Positions 17,920 to 28,041 of a stretch of 64,000 nucleotides of DNA are shown one piece after another. Position numbers and translations under genes: made by a program. The stretch covers positions 116,055-180,054 of the forward strand of contig CACMJB010000001.1 of NCBI GenBank assembly GCA_902613915.1, read 5' to 3'. The notes beneath the pieces were generated by a model. That model made no database searches. It saw only the letters and a list, made by a program, of their open reading frames with translations, and had not been told where the DNA came from. The stretch is from an uncultured Pelagibacteraceae bacterium. Its GTDB lineage: Bacteria; Pseudomonadota; Alphaproteobacteria; Pelagibacterales; Pelagibacteraceae. Numbering within the stretch: position 1 is the stretch's first letter; every line of letters begins with the position of its first letter.

Positions 17920-20685
17920 ATGAGTTCAATAAAAAAAACAGATCATTTTTATCTAATTGATGGTTCAGGTTATATTTTCAGAGCTTATTACGCGCTACCA
18001 CCTTTATCTAGAAAAAGTGATGGACTACCAACAGGAGCTGTAAGTGGTTTTTGTTCTATGCTTTTTAAACTTTTAGAAGATGCTAGATCGGATGACTCAA
18101 AAAATAAACCAACTCATTTTGCTGTAATATTTGACTCAGCAAGAAAAAATTTTCGAAATGAGATTTATAGTAAGTACAAAGCAAATAGAGCAGAAGCTCC
18201 CGATGATTTAGCACCACAATTTGAGTATATTAGAAAATCCGTTGAAGCTTTTAATTTACCTTCTATTGAACTTTTAAATTATGAAGCTGACGATTTAATT
18301 GCCACATACGCAAAAAAAATTACAGAAGCTGGCGCAACAGTTACAGTGATCTCTTCCGATAAGGATTTAATGCAATTAGTTTCAAAAAAAGTAAGACTAT
18401 TTGATCCTATGAAAAGTAAGGTGATAGGTGAAAAAGAGGTTCTTGAAAAATTTGGAGTAAAACCAAATCAAGTAATCGATGTTCAATCACTGGCTGGAGA
18501 CAGTTCAGATAATGTACCAGGAGTTCCTGGTATAGGAATTAAAACTGCCTCAGAACTTATTAATAAATATAAAACCCTTGAAAATCTGCTCAACAAAGCA
18601 TCAGAAATAACACAAAACAAAAGAAGAGAAACTTTATTATCAAATAAAGATAAAGCTATGATTAGCAAGCAATTAGTAACTTTAAAAAACGATGTTCCAT
18701 TAAAAACTGATGCGACTGATTTTATTATTAAAGATATTAATAAGGATAAACTCTATGAATTTTTAAGAGAAATGGAATTTAACAGGCTGCTTAGCCAAGC
18801 AATTAGTTTTTATGGTGAGCCTGGAAATAAAGATTTTAAAGAAAAAAAACAGATTCAAAGTAATACTAAATTAAACACAAAGTCCTATAAAACTATCTTA
18901 AAAGAAGATCAGCTCAACGAATTAATAAAAAAATTAAATGAAAAATCAGTTATTGCAGTTGATACAGAAACAACATCATTAAATCCACAAGAAGCCGAGT
19001 TAGTTGGTATTTCAGTATGCTACGCAGCTAACGAAGCTTATTATATTCCGGTTAAACACAAAGATGAAAAAACATTAAAAAAAGATCTTGTATTAAAAAA
19101 ACTTAAAGTCATTTTAGAAGACCCAAGTATTAAAAAAGTTGGACAAAATATAAAATACGATTTTATTATTTTTAAAAACCAAGGTGTCGAATTAAGCCCA
19201 ATAGACGATACAATGTTACTATCTTATACTTTGGATGCGGGTAACAACCGTCACAATATGGATACGTTATCTGAAATACATTTAAGCCATAAAACTATTT
19301 CTTACAAAGATTTGGTTGGCACAGGTAAAAAACAACTTAATTTTTCTGAAGTGGATCTTAATTCAGCTACTGAGTACGCAGCTGAAGATGCGGATGTAAC
19401 TTTAAGATTATATGAAATTCTATCTGAAAGAGTTTCTGAGGAAAAGTTAGAAAAAATCTATGAAGTATTCGAAAAACCAATGATAAAAATTCTCTCTAAA
19501 CTTGAGACCAACGGCATAAAGGTAGACGACACTTATTTAAAAAAATTATCCAAAAAATTTGAAGAAAGGTTAGTAAAAATTGAGAAAGATATTTATAAAA
19601 TTTCAGGAAAAAAATTCAATATAGGATCACCAAAACAATTAGGTGAAATAATTTATAACGATTTAAAAATAGCAAAATTAAAGAAAACAAAAAAAGGTAG
19701 TTTAGCTACTAGCGCTAAAATTTTAGAAGATTTAGCTTTAACAGGTCATAAATTTCCAAATTTAATTTTAGAATGGAGACAAGTATCTAAGCTCAAAAGC
19801 ACTTATTCAGATGCTTTGCAAGATCATATAAGCAAAAAAACAAAAAGGGTTCACACCTCATTTTTACTAGCTGCAACAAATACAGGAAGACTTGCATCTA
19901 GTGATCCTAACTTACAAAATATTCCAATAAAAACTGTAGATGGTAAAGAAATTAGAAAAGCTTTTGTAGCAGATAAAAACAATACTCTTGTTTCAGCAGA
20001 TTATAACCAAATTGAAATGAGAATTCTTGCAGATATGGCAGATGTAAAAGAGTTAAAAAAAGCTTTTAAAAATAATCAGGACATTCATTCTTTAACAGCT
20101 AGCCAGGTATTTAATGTTCCTATTACAAAAGTAACAGAGGATTTTAGAAGAAAAGCAAAAGCTATAAATTTTGGAATAATTTATGGGATAACGCAATATG
20201 GTCTAGCTAAACAAATTTCAGTTTCTAATGAAGAAGCTTTGAGTTTTATAAATTCATATTTTAAAAAATTTCCTGAGATAAAAGACTATATGAACACAAC
20301 GATCAAGACATGTAGAAAGCAAGGTTATGTAACAAATATTTTTGGAAGAAGAATTCATCTAAGAGGCATCAATGACAAAAATTTTAGTGTTAGAGCTTTT
20401 CAAGAAAGAGCAGCTATTAATGCTCCAATACAAGGTTCAGCTGCAGATATAATTAGATTAGCGATGATAAAAATTGATAAACTTCTTGAGGAAAAAAAGA
20501 AAGCTAAAATGCTTTTACAAATTCATGATGAATTAATTTTTGAATGTTTAAAAAAAGATGAAAACGAGGTAAAAAAAATTGTTAAAGAAGCCATGACATC
20601 AGTTTCTAGCTCAGATCATCATATGTTTTCAATTCCTTTAGAAGTAAGTATTAATTCTGGTAGTAATTGGGGTGAGGCCCACTAA
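17920..20685 (+). CDS. polA: DNA polymerase I
   Basis: 921 aa. Three domains in order. Residues 1-300 are the 5'-3' exonuclease (LIDGSGYIFRAYYALP, YEADDLIATYA, SLAGDSSDNVPGVPGIG). Residues about 325-510 are the 3'-5' exonuclease with its acidic residues intact (AVDTETTS, DDTMLLSY, AAEDADVT). The polymerase domain follows, with SADYNQIEMRILA (motif A), RRKAKAINFGIIYG (motif B) and QIHDELIFE (motif C). It processes Okazaki fragments and fills repair gaps. Proofreading appears competent. The start is close to a divergent ABC ATPase; chvI follows after 39 bases. Confidence 0.97.
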   Translation: MSSIKKTDHFYLIDGSGYIFRAYYALPPLSRKSDGLPTGAVSGFCSMLFKLLEDARSDDSKNKPTHFAVIFDSARKNFRNEIYSKYKANRAEAPDDLAPQFEYIRKSVEAFNLPSIELLNYEADDLIATYAKKITEAGATVTVISSDKDLMQLVSKKVRLFDPMKSKVIGEKEVLEKFGVKPNQVIDVQSLAGDSSDNVPGVPGIGIKTASELINKYKTLENLLNKASEITQNKRRETLLSNKDKAMISKQLVTLKNDVPLKTDATDFIIKDINKDKLYEFLREMEFNRLLSQAISFYGEPGNKDFKEKKQIQSNTKLNTKSYKTILKEDQLNELIKKLNEKSVIAVDTETTSLNPQEAELVGISVCYAANEAYYIPVKHKDEKTLKKDLVLKKLKVILEDPSIKKVGQNIKYDFIIFKNQGVELSPIDDTMLLSYTLDAGNNRHNMDTLSEIHLSHKTISYKDLVGTGKKQLNFSEVDLNSATEYAAEDADVTLRLYEILSERVSEEKLEKIYEVFEKPMIKILSKLETNGIKVDDTYLKKLSKKFEERLVKIEKDIYKISGKKFNIGSPKQLGEIIYNDLKIAKLKKTKKGSLATSAKILEDLALTGHKFPNLILEWRQVSKLKSTYSDALQDHISKKTKRVHTSFLLAATNTGRLASSDPNLQNIPIKTVDGKEIRKAFVADKNNTLVSADYNQIEMRILADMADVKELKKAFKNNQDIHSLTASQVFNVPITKVTEDFRRKAKAINFGIIYGITQYGLAKQISVSNEEALSFINSYFKKFPEIKDYMNTTIKTCRKQGYVTNIFGRRIHLRGINDKNFSVRAFQERAAINAPIQGSAADIIRLAMIKIDKLLEEKKKAKMLLQIHDELIFECLKKDENEVKKIVKEAMTSVSSSDHHMFSIPLEVSINSGSNWGEAH

Positions 20686-20724
20686 ACGCCTAAATTTTGA
20701 CAATATAATTGAGAGAATAAAATT

Positions 20725-21423
20725 ATGGCTCAAACTATTGCACTAGTTGATGACGATAGAAATATTCTAACCAGTATTAGTATTGCTTTGGAAAGAGAAG
20801 GTTTCAAAGTTCAAACTTATATTGATGGAGAGTCTGCTTTAATAGGTTTAACTAGAAATCCACCAGATCTTGCAGTTTTAGATATTAAAATGCCAAGAAT
20901 GGATGGAGAAGAGTTGCTTAAAAAACTCAAAAAAAAAATGTCCATACCAATAATTTTTTTGACTTCAAAAGATGATGAAGTTGATGAATTACTCGGTTTA
21001 AAACTTGGGGCAGACGATTTCGTAAAAAAATCAGGAGGTTTTTCAACTAAAGTTTTAATTGAAAGAATTAGAGTTCAATTAAGAAAAAAAACAAGCACAG
21101 TAGATGATACAAAAAATATAATCAGTCATGGTAAATTAAAATTAGATCCCGCACAGCTTGAATGTGAATGGAATGGAAAAGCTTTACCTGACAAACTAAC
21201 TACAACAGAATTTTTAATCGTTAAAGAATTAGCTAAAAGACCAGGTGTGATAAAGGAAAGAGCTCATTTGATGGATATAGCTTATAAGGAAAACACTGAA
21301 ATAGAAGACAGAACTATTGATAGTCACGTAAAAAGAATAAGAAAAAAGTTTAAAAAAGTAGATGAAAAATTTTCTGCAATTGAAACTAGATATGGAAGTG
21401 GGTATAGATGGAATGTTAGCTAA
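20725..21423 (+). CDS. chvI: Response regulator ChvI (OmpR family)
   Basis: 232 aa. Receiver domain IALVDDDRNILTSISIALE, phospho-acceptor Asp in AVLDIKMPRMDGEE, and FLTSKDDEVDELLGLKLGADDF. The usual K-P-F is replaced by KKSGGFS, but the switch Lys remains. The C-terminal winged-helix domain has TEFLIVKELAKRPGVI, DRTIDSHVKRIRKKF and TRYGSGYRW. ChvI is the conserved alphaproteobacterial regulator of envelope and acid stress, partner of ChvG. Its stop overlaps the chvG start as TAATG, so the pair is translationally coupled. Confidence 0.92.
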   Translation: MAQTIALVDDDRNILTSISIALEREGFKVQTYIDGESALIGLTRNPPDLAVLDIKMPRMDGEELLKKLKKKMSIPIIFLTSKDDEVDELLGLKLGADDFVKKSGGFSTKVLIERIRVQLRKKTSTVDDTKNIISHGKLKLDPAQLECEWNGKALPDKLTTTEFLIVKELAKRPGVIKERAHLMDIAYKENTEIEDRTIDSHVKRIRKKFKKVDEKFSAIETRYGSGYRWNVS

Positions 21424-22943
21424 TGAAACAAAAAAAATCAGCTTCTATTCTAAAGAAGTTCTTAATAATTAATCTCACAGTTTTTTCTGTTTTAGGTCTT
21501 TTTACAATTATTTATCTTGAGGCAATCCAGCCAACTTTGGTTAACGAAAGGTCTAACAATCATAAAGTAGTAATCAATAACACTAAGGACAATCTCGAAA
21601 GACTTAATATAGAGTATACCAAAGAAGGTATAAGAGATTTTTTGCTTTCAACAAGATTTTTATTTCAAAGTTTAGATCGTGTTCAGTTTTATGATTTATC
21701 AGGAAATTTGCTCGGTGATACAAATATTTTAGATTTAGACCAAAGTGTATTTACTGGATCAGATATTATTTTTGAAGAAACTTTAGGCAGTGAAACAATT
21801 ACTCCAGAAATAGAAGAGAGACTGGAGGAAGAGGAGAAAGATGAAATTAAAGATATTATAAGAAACAAATATAACGATGAAACTATGACACTAACAGATG
21901 ATGAAAAAAATAATTTTTTTGTTAGTACGTTAAGTAAAATTAAATTTCAGAGTAATGATATTGGATATATTTTAGTCTCAGAACAAGCAAATGATATTAT
22001 AACTGCTGTAAAAGAGAGAAAAGCATTTATTGTTCGGACAATGATTGCTGTAGCAATTGTAATTTTAATTTTTTCACTTTTTTTAAATAAGTACATTTTG
22101 AAACCTATCGGTCTTTTAGTAAAGTTTAGTGATGGTATTAAAAAAAAATCCAACCATACAATAGATATTAATAAAGTTTTTGTTAGAGATGATGAGATTG
22201 GAAAACTTACCCAGTCTATTGACGAAATGACAAAAGAATTACAACTACGAACTAATAGGGCTGAAACTTTTTCCAATGATTTAGCACACGAAATAAGAAA
22301 TCCACTTGCTTCTTTGAAAAGTGCCTCAGAACTTTTAGACAAAACGACTGAAAAAAATGAAGGTGAAAAATTACTTAAAATTATTAACCACGATGCAGAA
22401 AGAATAGAAAGGTTAATAACTGACTACACTCAGATGCTAAAAGATGAAGCCTCTTTATCTCGAGAGAAAATGGGTAAAATAAATTTAGCTGAAATTATCA
22501 ACGATGTTGTTGAGGATTTTAATCAAGATCTAGTCAATCAAAATAAAAAAATTGAAATAGTCTTTAAGGATAAGATTAAAACAAAAAATGGTCATTACGT
22601 ATTTGGTATAAGCAATCGATTAGAACAAGTTATTGCAAACTTGCTAGATAATTCTATTTCCTTTAGTCAAGATAATCAGAAAATTGAAATTGGCCTTGAG
22701 GAAACATCAACAAATATATTAATGAGTGTAAGAGATGAAGGACCTGGGTTTAGTGAAACATCTCCACAAAAAATCTTTAAGCGTTTTTACAGTAATAGAC
22801 CAAAAAGCTTTGGAAAACATTCTGGCCTAGGATTAAATATTGTAAAAAATATAGTCCAATTGCATAAAGGAACAGTCGCAGCTTCAAACAGACTAAATAA
22901 TAGGGGCGCTCAGGTCGAGGTTTTGCTTCCCAAATTAACATGA
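21423..22943 (+). CDS. chvG: Sensor histidine kinase ChvG (ExoS)
   Basis: 506 aa. A first membrane helix at about residues 15-35, a periplasmic sensor segment rich in acidic residues, a second helix near 205-225 (IAVAIVILIFSLFL), then HAMP (KPIGLLVKFSDG, DEIGKLTQSIDEM). The H-box FSNDLAHEIRNPLASLKSA has phospho-acceptor His289; ATPase boxes are NLLDNSISFS, DEGPGFSE and HSGLGLNIVKNIV. It pairs with ChvI, coupled by the one-base stop-start overlap, and is expected to sense periplasmic or envelope conditions. Confidence 0.93.
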   Translation: MKQKKSASILKKFLIINLTVFSVLGLFTIIYLEAIQPTLVNERSNNHKVVINNTKDNLERLNIEYTKEGIRDFLLSTRFLFQSLDRVQFYDLSGNLLGDTNILDLDQSVFTGSDIIFEETLGSETITPEIEERLEEEEKDEIKDIIRNKYNDETMTLTDDEKNNFFVSTLSKIKFQSNDIGYILVSEQANDIITAVKERKAFIVRTMIAVAIVILIFSLFLNKYILKPIGLLVKFSDGIKKKSNHTIDINKVFVRDDEIGKLTQSIDEMTKELQLRTNRAETFSNDLAHEIRNPLASLKSASELLDKTTEKNEGEKLLKIINHDAERIERLITDYTQMLKDEASLSREKMGKINLAEIINDVVEDFNQDLVNQNKKIEIVFKDKIKTKNGHYVFGISNRLEQVIANLLDNSISFSQDNQKIEIGLEETSTNILMSVRDEGPGFSETSPQKIFKRFYSNRPKSFGKHSGLGLNIVKNIVQLHKGTVAASNRLNNRGAQVEVLLPKLT

Positions 22944-22991
22944 CATTAATTCTTGCTTAGACATACTATAGTTGATAATAACAATCGCATC

Positions 22992-24281
22992 ATGGCTGAA
23001 GATTACAAAGTAAAAGACATCTCCCAAGCAGATTTTGGAAGAAAAGAAATTTCTCTAGCAGAAACTGAAATGCCAGGATTAATTGCATTGAGAAAAGAGT
23101 ATAAAGGGAAACATCCACTTAAAGGGGCCAGAATTTTAGGATGTTTGCACATGACAATACAAACAGCAGTATTAATTGAAACTTTAGTTGAACTTGGTGC
23201 TGAAGTTAGGTGGTCTTCATGTAATATTTTTTCAACTCAGGATCACGCAGCGGCAGCAATAGCGAAGGCCGGTATACCAGTTTTTGCATGGAAAGGTGAA
23301 ACAGAAGAAGAATATTGGTGGTGCGTTAAACAAACTATCGAAGGTAAAAAAGATTGGATACCTAATATGATATTAGATGATGGTGGTGATCTTACAGCAT
23401 TAATGCACAAAGATTATAAAGATCTATTAAAGGGCATCAAAGGAGTTTCAGAGGAAACGACAACAGGTGTTTTAGCTCTTAAAAAAATGGAAGCTAATAA
23501 AGAATTACTTATACCCGCTATTAACGTAAACGACTCAGTTACAAAGTCAAAGTTTGATAATTTGTATGGATGCAGAGAGAGCTTAGTTGATGGTATCAAA
23601 AGAGCTACTGATGTCATGATGTCAGGTAAAGTTGCAATAGTTGCTGGATTTGGTGATGTAGGAAAAGGAAGTGCTGCTTCATTAAGACAAGCTGGAGCAA
23701 GAGTCATGGTTACAGAGACAGATCCGATTTGTGCGTTACAAGCGGCTATGGAAGGTTATGAAGTTGTTTTAATGGACGATGCAATTAAAGATGCTGATAT
23801 CGTAGTAACAGCGACTGGAAATAAAGATATTGTAACTGCAGACCACATGAGAAACATGAAAGATCGGGCTATACTTTGTAATATTGGTCATTTTGATAAT
23901 GAAATTCAAGTTGAGGCTTTAAAAAATTATAAATGGGATGAAATAAAACCACAAGTTCATGAAATAGAACTTCCAAGTAAAAAAAGGATTATTTTATTAG
24001 CTGAAGGCAGACTAGTAAACTTAGGATGTGCAACAGGACACCCGAGTTTTGTTATGAGTGCATCATTTACCAACCAAGTTATCGCTCAAATAGAGCTTTG
24101 GAATAATTCTGCTAAGTATGAAAAGAAAGTTTATGTTTTGCCAAAACATTTAGATGAAAAAGTAGCAATGTTACATTTAGAAAAAGTTGGTGCTAAATTA
24201 ACTAAAATGTCAAAAGATCAAGCCAATTATATTAGCGTTAAACCATCAGGACCATTTAAACCAGATACTTATCGCTACTAG
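22992..24281 (+). CDS. ahcY: Adenosylhomocysteinase
   Basis: 429 aa from the ATG at 22992 ([11 protein letters not shown]); the upstream in-frame extension lacks family similarity. Substrate residues are seen in [13 protein letters not shown] and [15 protein letters not shown], the NAD fold in [15 protein letters not shown], and the typical C-terminal [13 protein letters not shown]. It hydrolyses S-adenosylhomocysteine to adenosine and homocysteine, relieving methyltransferase inhibition. The C-terminal K and Y that reach the neighbouring subunit are present. The 48-base leader after chvG is too short and AT-rich to hold an SAH riboswitch. Confidence 0.97.
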   Translation: MAEDYKVKDISQADFGRKEISLAETEMPGLIALRKEYKGKHPLKGARILGCLHMTIQTAVLIETLVELGAEVRWSSCNIFSTQDHAAAAIAKAGIPVFAWKGETEEEYWWCVKQTIEGKKDWIPNMILDDGGDLTALMHKDYKDLLKGIKGVSEETTTGVLALKKMEANKELLIPAINVNDSVTKSKFDNLYGCRESLVDGIKRATDVMMSGKVAIVAGFGDVGKGSAASLRQAGARVMVTETDPICALQAAMEGYEVVLMDDAIKDADIVVTATGNKDIVTADHMRNMKDRAILCNIGHFDNEIQVEALKNYKWDEIKPQVHEIELPSKKRIILLAEGRLVNLGCATGHPSFVMSASFTNQVIAQIELWNNSAKYEKKVYVLPKHLDEKVAMLHLEKVGAKLTKMSKDQANYISVKPSGPFKPDTYRY

Positions 24282-24291
24282 TTAGTAGCTA

Positions 24292-24744
24292 ATGATTGTA
24301 AAATCCTTAGATCATCTCAACAAAATATCAGAAATAATTTTAAAAAAATTAGACAAGAAAGATTGCTTATTTTTAATTGGTGAAATAGGTGTAGGAAAAA
24401 CTACACTAACAAGATATTTGATCAATAATCTGCAAAAACAAAAGGGACTAAGTCAAACTGAAGTTTTAAGTCCAACATTTAACTTATTATATGAGTATGA
24501 AATAAGTGACCTCAAAATTATGCACTACGATCTTTACCGAATTAAAGAGACAAAAGAATTAAAACATCTAGGAATTTTCTCTGAAGAGTTAGACGCTGTA
24601 AAAATAGTTGAATGGCCAGACCTAATAAAAACACCTCTTCAAGACAAATTAGAAGTACACTTAAGATATGGTGAAAAAGAGAATGAGAGAGAAATAGAAT
24701 TCAAAGGACAAGGAAAATGGGAAAATTTTAAGAATGAAATATAA
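24292..24744 (+). CDS. tsaE: tRNA threonylcarbamoyladenosine biosynthesis ATPase TsaE
   Basis: 150 aa. P-loop GEIGVGKTTL at about residue 35, SPTFNLLYEY, HYDLYRI and KIVEWPDL are the TsaE (YjeE) landmarks. With TsaB, TsaC and TsaD it makes the t6A37 modification of ANN-decoding tRNAs; the other subunits are not in this window. It precedes amgK with an 11-base overlap, matching the tsaE-amgK-murU order often seen in alphaproteobacteria. Length is typical. Confidence 0.95.
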   Translation: MIVKSLDHLNKISEIILKKLDKKDCLFLIGEIGVGKTTLTRYLINNLQKQKGLSQTEVLSPTFNLLYEYEISDLKIMHYDLYRIKETKELKHLGIFSEELDAVKIVEWPDLIKTPLQDKLEVHLRYGEKENEREIEFKGQGKWENFKNEI

Positions 24745-25696
24745 ACTAAAAAAAATTTCAGGAGATGCCTCATTTAGAGAATTTTACAGACTTAAAAAAA
24801 ATAATAGCTCCTCAATTATAGTGAATGCAAAAAAAGATAAATACAAAAATTTAATTGTCTACGCTGTGGTAAATAATATCCTTAATTCACATAAGATTAA
24901 TGCACCAAAATTATTAAGTAATCATATTAAAAATAATATGATTGAAATTACTGATTTAGGTGAAAAATCATTTTACGATCATGTAGCAAGAAAAAAAAAT
25001 AAATTATCAGACTATAAATTATTAATTAACTTATTGATTAAAATTCAAAAAATTAAAACTAAACCTCAATATAAGTTAGGTAAAAACAAAGTTAATATCG
25101 TGAAATATTCTCTTTCAAATTTACATAAAGAATCTGATTTATTTTTTGATTGGTATTTGAAATATACTATGAAAAAAAAGAATGTAAGCAAAATCAAAAA
25201 AATTTTAAGAGCTGAGTTAAATAATATTTACAAAAAATTAAAATTTAAAAATGATACCTTTGTACACAGAGATTTTCATGTATCTAATATTATGTATTAT
25301 AAAAAAAAATTAGGAGTTATAGATAGTCAAGATGCTTTAATTGGAAATCCACTTTACGATGTTGCATCTTTAATAGATGATGTGAGAATTAAATTACCCC
25401 CTATTTTGCAAAATAGGTTATTTAATTATTATTATAAATTTTCAAAATTAAAAAAAGAAAACATTCAGAACTTAAAAAATGATTTTGATATTCTTTCAGT
25501 GCAAAGAAATCTTAAGATCCTAGGTATTTTTGTCCGATTACATAAAAGAGATGGAAAATCTCATTATCTAAAATATTTGCCTTATGTATGGTCTTTAATT
25601 AATCGAAGACTTAAGAATTCAGTTTTTAACGATTTTAATATTTTGATTAATAAAATTTTACCAATCAATAAATTAAAAAATTTAAAGAAAATATAA
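24734..25696 (+). CDS. amgK: AmgK-like N-acetylmuramate/N-acetylglucosamine kinase
   Basis: 320 aa. Aminoglycoside phosphotransferase fold: N-terminal GDASFREFYRL in place of a standard glycine loop, catalytic loop FVHRDFHVSNIMYY (about residue 180), then GVIDSQDALIGNPLYDVASLIDD for magnesium binding, all in the AmgK pattern. AmgK phosphorylates the anomeric carbon of MurNAc and GlcNAc so that MurU can form UDP-MurNAc. The stop overlaps the murU start as TAATG. The gene is very lysine- and asparagine-rich, in keeping with genome bias. Confidence 0.88.
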   Translation: MKYKLKKISGDASFREFYRLKKNNSSSIIVNAKKDKYKNLIVYAVVNNILNSHKINAPKLLSNHIKNNMIEITDLGEKSFYDHVARKKNKLSDYKLLINLLIKIQKIKTKPQYKLGKNKVNIVKYSLSNLHKESDLFFDWYLKYTMKKKNVSKIKKILRAELNNIYKKLKFKNDTFVHRDFHVSNIMYYKKKLGVIDSQDALIGNPLYDVASLIDDVRIKLPPILQNRLFNYYYKFSKLKKENIQNLKNDFDILSVQRNLKILGIFVRLHKRDGKSHYLKYLPYVWSLINRRLKNSVFNDFNILINKILPINKLKNLKKI

Positions 25697-26391
25697 TGAT
25701 AAAACATGGAATGGTATTAGCTGCTGGTTTAGGAAAAAGAATGGAGCCATTGACTTTAAAAACACCAAAGCCTCTTTTAGAAATTAATAATATCAGTTTA
25801 TTGGAAAGGGCGATAAACTTGCTAATAAACTCCGGTGTAGAAGAAATTAGTATTAATGTTCATCATTTACCTGAGCAAATTGAAAAATTCATTAGGGAAA
25901 AAAAATTTAAAGTAGAGGTTAGTATTTCAAAAGAAACAGATGCTTTGTTAGATACAGGCGGAGGAATTCTAAAAGCAACCAAATATTTTGGCGTTAATCC
26001 TTTTTATGTAATAAACCCTGATACTCTCTGGAGTGATAAGTATATTGTAGAGGCTAAAAGACTTAAAGACAGTTATTCTAAAAATAAAAAACCAACGTTG
26101 TTGCTGGTTAACAAAAAGCTTTCTTTTGATGGTTCTTTTAAAGGTGATTTTAATTTATCTAATAATCAAATTTCAAGAGACGAAAAAAATGATCTTATAT
26201 TTACAGGTCTTCAAATTATAAATAGGAGTTTTTTGACCTCAGAAAATTCAAAAGTATTTTCAATGAATAAAATTTGGAATGATTTAATAGTGAACAAAGA
26301 GTTATATGGAATAGAAAGCAATTTAAAATTCTATCATTTAAATACACATGAAATGTATTTAAAAATTTCAAATATCAAAATTACTGATTAA
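25696..26391 (+). CDS. murU: N-acetylmuramate-1-phosphate uridylyltransferase MurU
   Basis: 231 aa. Nucleotidyltransferase signature LAAGLGKRMEPLTLKTPKPLLEI at the N-terminus (positions 9-31), SINVHHLPEQI, TGGGI, and the metal Asp in YVINPDTLW. MurU converts MurNAc-1-phosphate to UDP-MurNAc, bypassing de novo synthesis and MurA. Coupled to amgK by a one-base overlap and convergent with gpmA by 11 bases. Together amgK and murU make a MurNAc salvage route likely in this organism. Confidence 0.9.
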   Translation: MIKHGMVLAAGLGKRMEPLTLKTPKPLLEINNISLLERAINLLINSGVEEISINVHHLPEQIEKFIREKKFKVEVSISKETDALLDTGGGILKATKYFGVNPFYVINPDTLWSDKYIVEAKRLKDSYSKNKKPTLLLVNKKLSFDGSFKGDFNLSNNQISRDEKNDLIFTGLQIINRSFLTSENSKVFSMNKIWNDLIVNKELYGIESNLKFYHLNTHEMYLKISNIKITD

Positions 26392-27100
26392 AAATTATTT
26401 CTTTAGCTCTATCTTTATCAAGGTAATAATATTTTTTTATTTCCAAATTATCACCAAACTCAATCACCAAAGGATTACCAGTGGGAATCTCGAGTTCATT
26501 TATTTTAGTATCTGAAATATTGAATAAATATTTGCATAATGCTCTTAAAGAATTTCCATGGGCTGATATTAAAATATTTTTATTTTTTTGGAGATTTTCT
26601 TTAATTTCTTTTTCATAAAATGGAACAACTCTATCGTAGGTATCTTTTAGAGACTCGGTAAATGGAACCATGCCAACAGGGATGCTAGCATTTAAAGGAC
26701 TAAATAAGTTTTGATATTCGCTTTTTTCCTCCATTGCTGGTGGAGATATATCCCAAGATCTTCTATATTTCTTAAATTGTTCTTCTCCAATTTTTTTCTT
26801 TGTTTCTTCTTTATTTAATCCGGTTAGTGAACCATAATGTCTTTCGTTCAATTGCCAGGCAGTATTAAATTTGAGTTCTAAGTTATTTTTTTTTAGGATT
26901 GTTGTAAGAGTTTTAATAGCTCTTTTAAGATAAGATGTATAAGAGATATCAATTGAGATATTTAGATCTTTTATGATCTGACCTGATTTTTCAGCTTCAT
27001 CAATTCCCTTATCAGAAAGATCCACATCTACCCATCCAGTGAATCTATTCTCTGCATTCCAAATGCTTTGACCATGTCTTGTAAGAATTAGTTTAGTCAT
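26381..27100 (-). CDS. gpmA: 2,3-bisphosphoglycerate-dependent phosphoglycerate mutase
   Basis: 239 aa. The phosphohistidine loop LTRHGQSIWNAENRFTGW is at residues 5-22, LNERHYGSLTGLNK near 90, and the second catalytic His in SAHGNSLRALCKYL near 185; length fits the dimeric dPGM class. It interconverts 3- and 2-phosphoglycerate in glycolysis and gluconeogenesis. The 3' end overlaps convergent murU. Its start lies 40 bases from the divergent VanZ-like gene, with inverted arms TAGTTAA (27103-27109) and TTAACTA (27130-27136) between them. Confidence 0.96.
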   Translation of the reverse strand: MTKLILTRHGQSIWNAENRFTGWVDVDLSDKGIDEAEKSGQIIKDLNISIDISYTSYLKRAIKTLTTILKKNNLELKFNTAWQLNERHYGSLTGLNKEETKKKIGEEQFKKYRRSWDISPPAMEEKSEYQNLFSPLNASIPVGMVPFTESLKDTYDRVVPFYEKEIKENLQKNKNILISAHGNSLRALCKYLFNISDTKINELEIPTGNPLVIEFGDNLEIKKYYYLDKDRAKEIIFNQ

Positions 27101-27140
27101 AATAGTTAAAATAGATATTATGTACTATATTAACTAGATA

Positions 27141-27536
27141 ATGAAAAATATTATATTTAAACCTTTAGAATATTTATATTATTTTTCATTAGTCATCTTA
27201 TTAATTTTATATTTATTTCCTGGGAGTTTAATTGGATATTTACTGTATGGAAATTTAGGGCAACAACCAGATTTGATACCTAATCCTATTGGGACATCAA
27301 TTAATCATCTTATCTTCTTTAGCTATATTACACTACTAGCTTTGATACTTGGATCTAGAACAAAAAATATTCTTACTAATTTTAAAACTATAATAATTCT
27401 TTCTATTATTCTAGAATTACTTCACGCCGTAGTTCCCAATAGAGCTTTTGAAACTTATGATTTAATAGCTAATGTTTTGGGTGTAATTATAATTTTGATA
27501 CTTCGAAAAATACTGAAATGGCCAAATTTATCTTAA
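27141..27536 (+). CDS. VanZ-like membrane protein
   Basis: 131 aa with four predicted membrane helices. VanZ-family landmarks are SINHLIFFSYITLL in the second helix and ELLHAVVPNRAFETYDLIANVLG near the C-terminus. VanZ of enterococci gives low-level teicoplanin resistance, but most bacterial homologues are uncharacterised, so the function here is open. It overlaps the downstream secreted nuclease gene by 19 bases, and the two are probably coexpressed. Confidence 0.75.
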   Translation: MKNIIFKPLEYLYYFSLVILLILYLFPGSLIGYLLYGNLGQQPDLIPNPIGTSINHLIFFSYITLLALILGSRTKNILTNFKTIIILSIILELLHAVVPNRAFETYDLIANVLGVIIILILRKILKWPNLS

Positions 27537-28021
27537 AAGTTATTTTAATCTCTTGTCTTTTTCAAATTGTAAATGCAGAGGAAATTAAAGGTTTAGCCAA
27601 AATAATTGATGGAGATACAGTTCATATTAATTTAAAAAAAATAAGACTAGAAGGCATTGACGCTCCAGAAATTAAGCAACAATGTAAAAAAGATTTTCTT
27701 AAAATTTCAGCATATATTGGTTTTAACTTCACCAAAGACTATTCTTGCGGATTAGTTTCAAAAAATAAACTAATTGAAAAAATTGATAATACAGAAATTA
27801 TTTGTATCTCAACTTCTAAAGATAGGTATAAAAGATACTTAGCCACTTGCTACAAAGGAAAAATTAATCTTAATAAATGGATGGTTAGACGAGGATATGC
27901 TGTAGCTTATAAAAGATACTCTAAAGATTATGTAAGAGATGAAAATTATGCGAGAGAAAATAAGTTAGGTATTTGGCAAGGCAAATTTATAAGACCAGAA
28001 AAATGGAGAAAGCTTAATTAA
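27518..28021 (+). CDS. Secreted thermonuclease (SNase) family protein
   Basis: 167 aa. An N-terminal signal peptide (ILISCLFQIVNAEE, cleavage near residue 21) precedes a staphylococcal nuclease fold: KIIDGDTVHI, the catalytic-site strand IRLEGIDAPE, RYKRYLATCY and MVRRGYAVAYKRYSKDY, ending GIWQGKFIRPEKWR. Six cysteines in the mature part suggest disulfides in the periplasm. The expected activity is calcium-dependent phosphodiester hydrolysis of DNA or RNA, perhaps for nutrient phosphate. It begins inside the VanZ-like gene end. Confidence 0.85.
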   Translation: MAKFILKVILISCLFQIVNAEEIKGLAKIIDGDTVHINLKKIRLEGIDAPEIKQQCKKDFLKISAYIGFNFTKDYSCGLVSKNKLIEKIDNTEIICISTSKDRYKRYLATCYKGKINLNKWMVRRGYAVAYKRYSKDYVRDENYARENKLGIWQGKFIRPEKWRKLN

Positions 28022-28041
28022 ATTTTAGTATAACTTTTAAA

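Noticed and set aside
22944..22991. SAM or SAH riboswitch upstream of ahcY
   Set aside because: Only 48 bases lie between chvG and the ahcY start, with no stable helices; too short for a known class unless it reaches into chvG.
27103..27136. Inverted arms TAGTTAA/TTAACTA between gpmA and the VanZ-like gene
   Set aside because: Seven-base AT arms separated by 20 bases are likely by chance in this composition; noted only in the gpmA entry.
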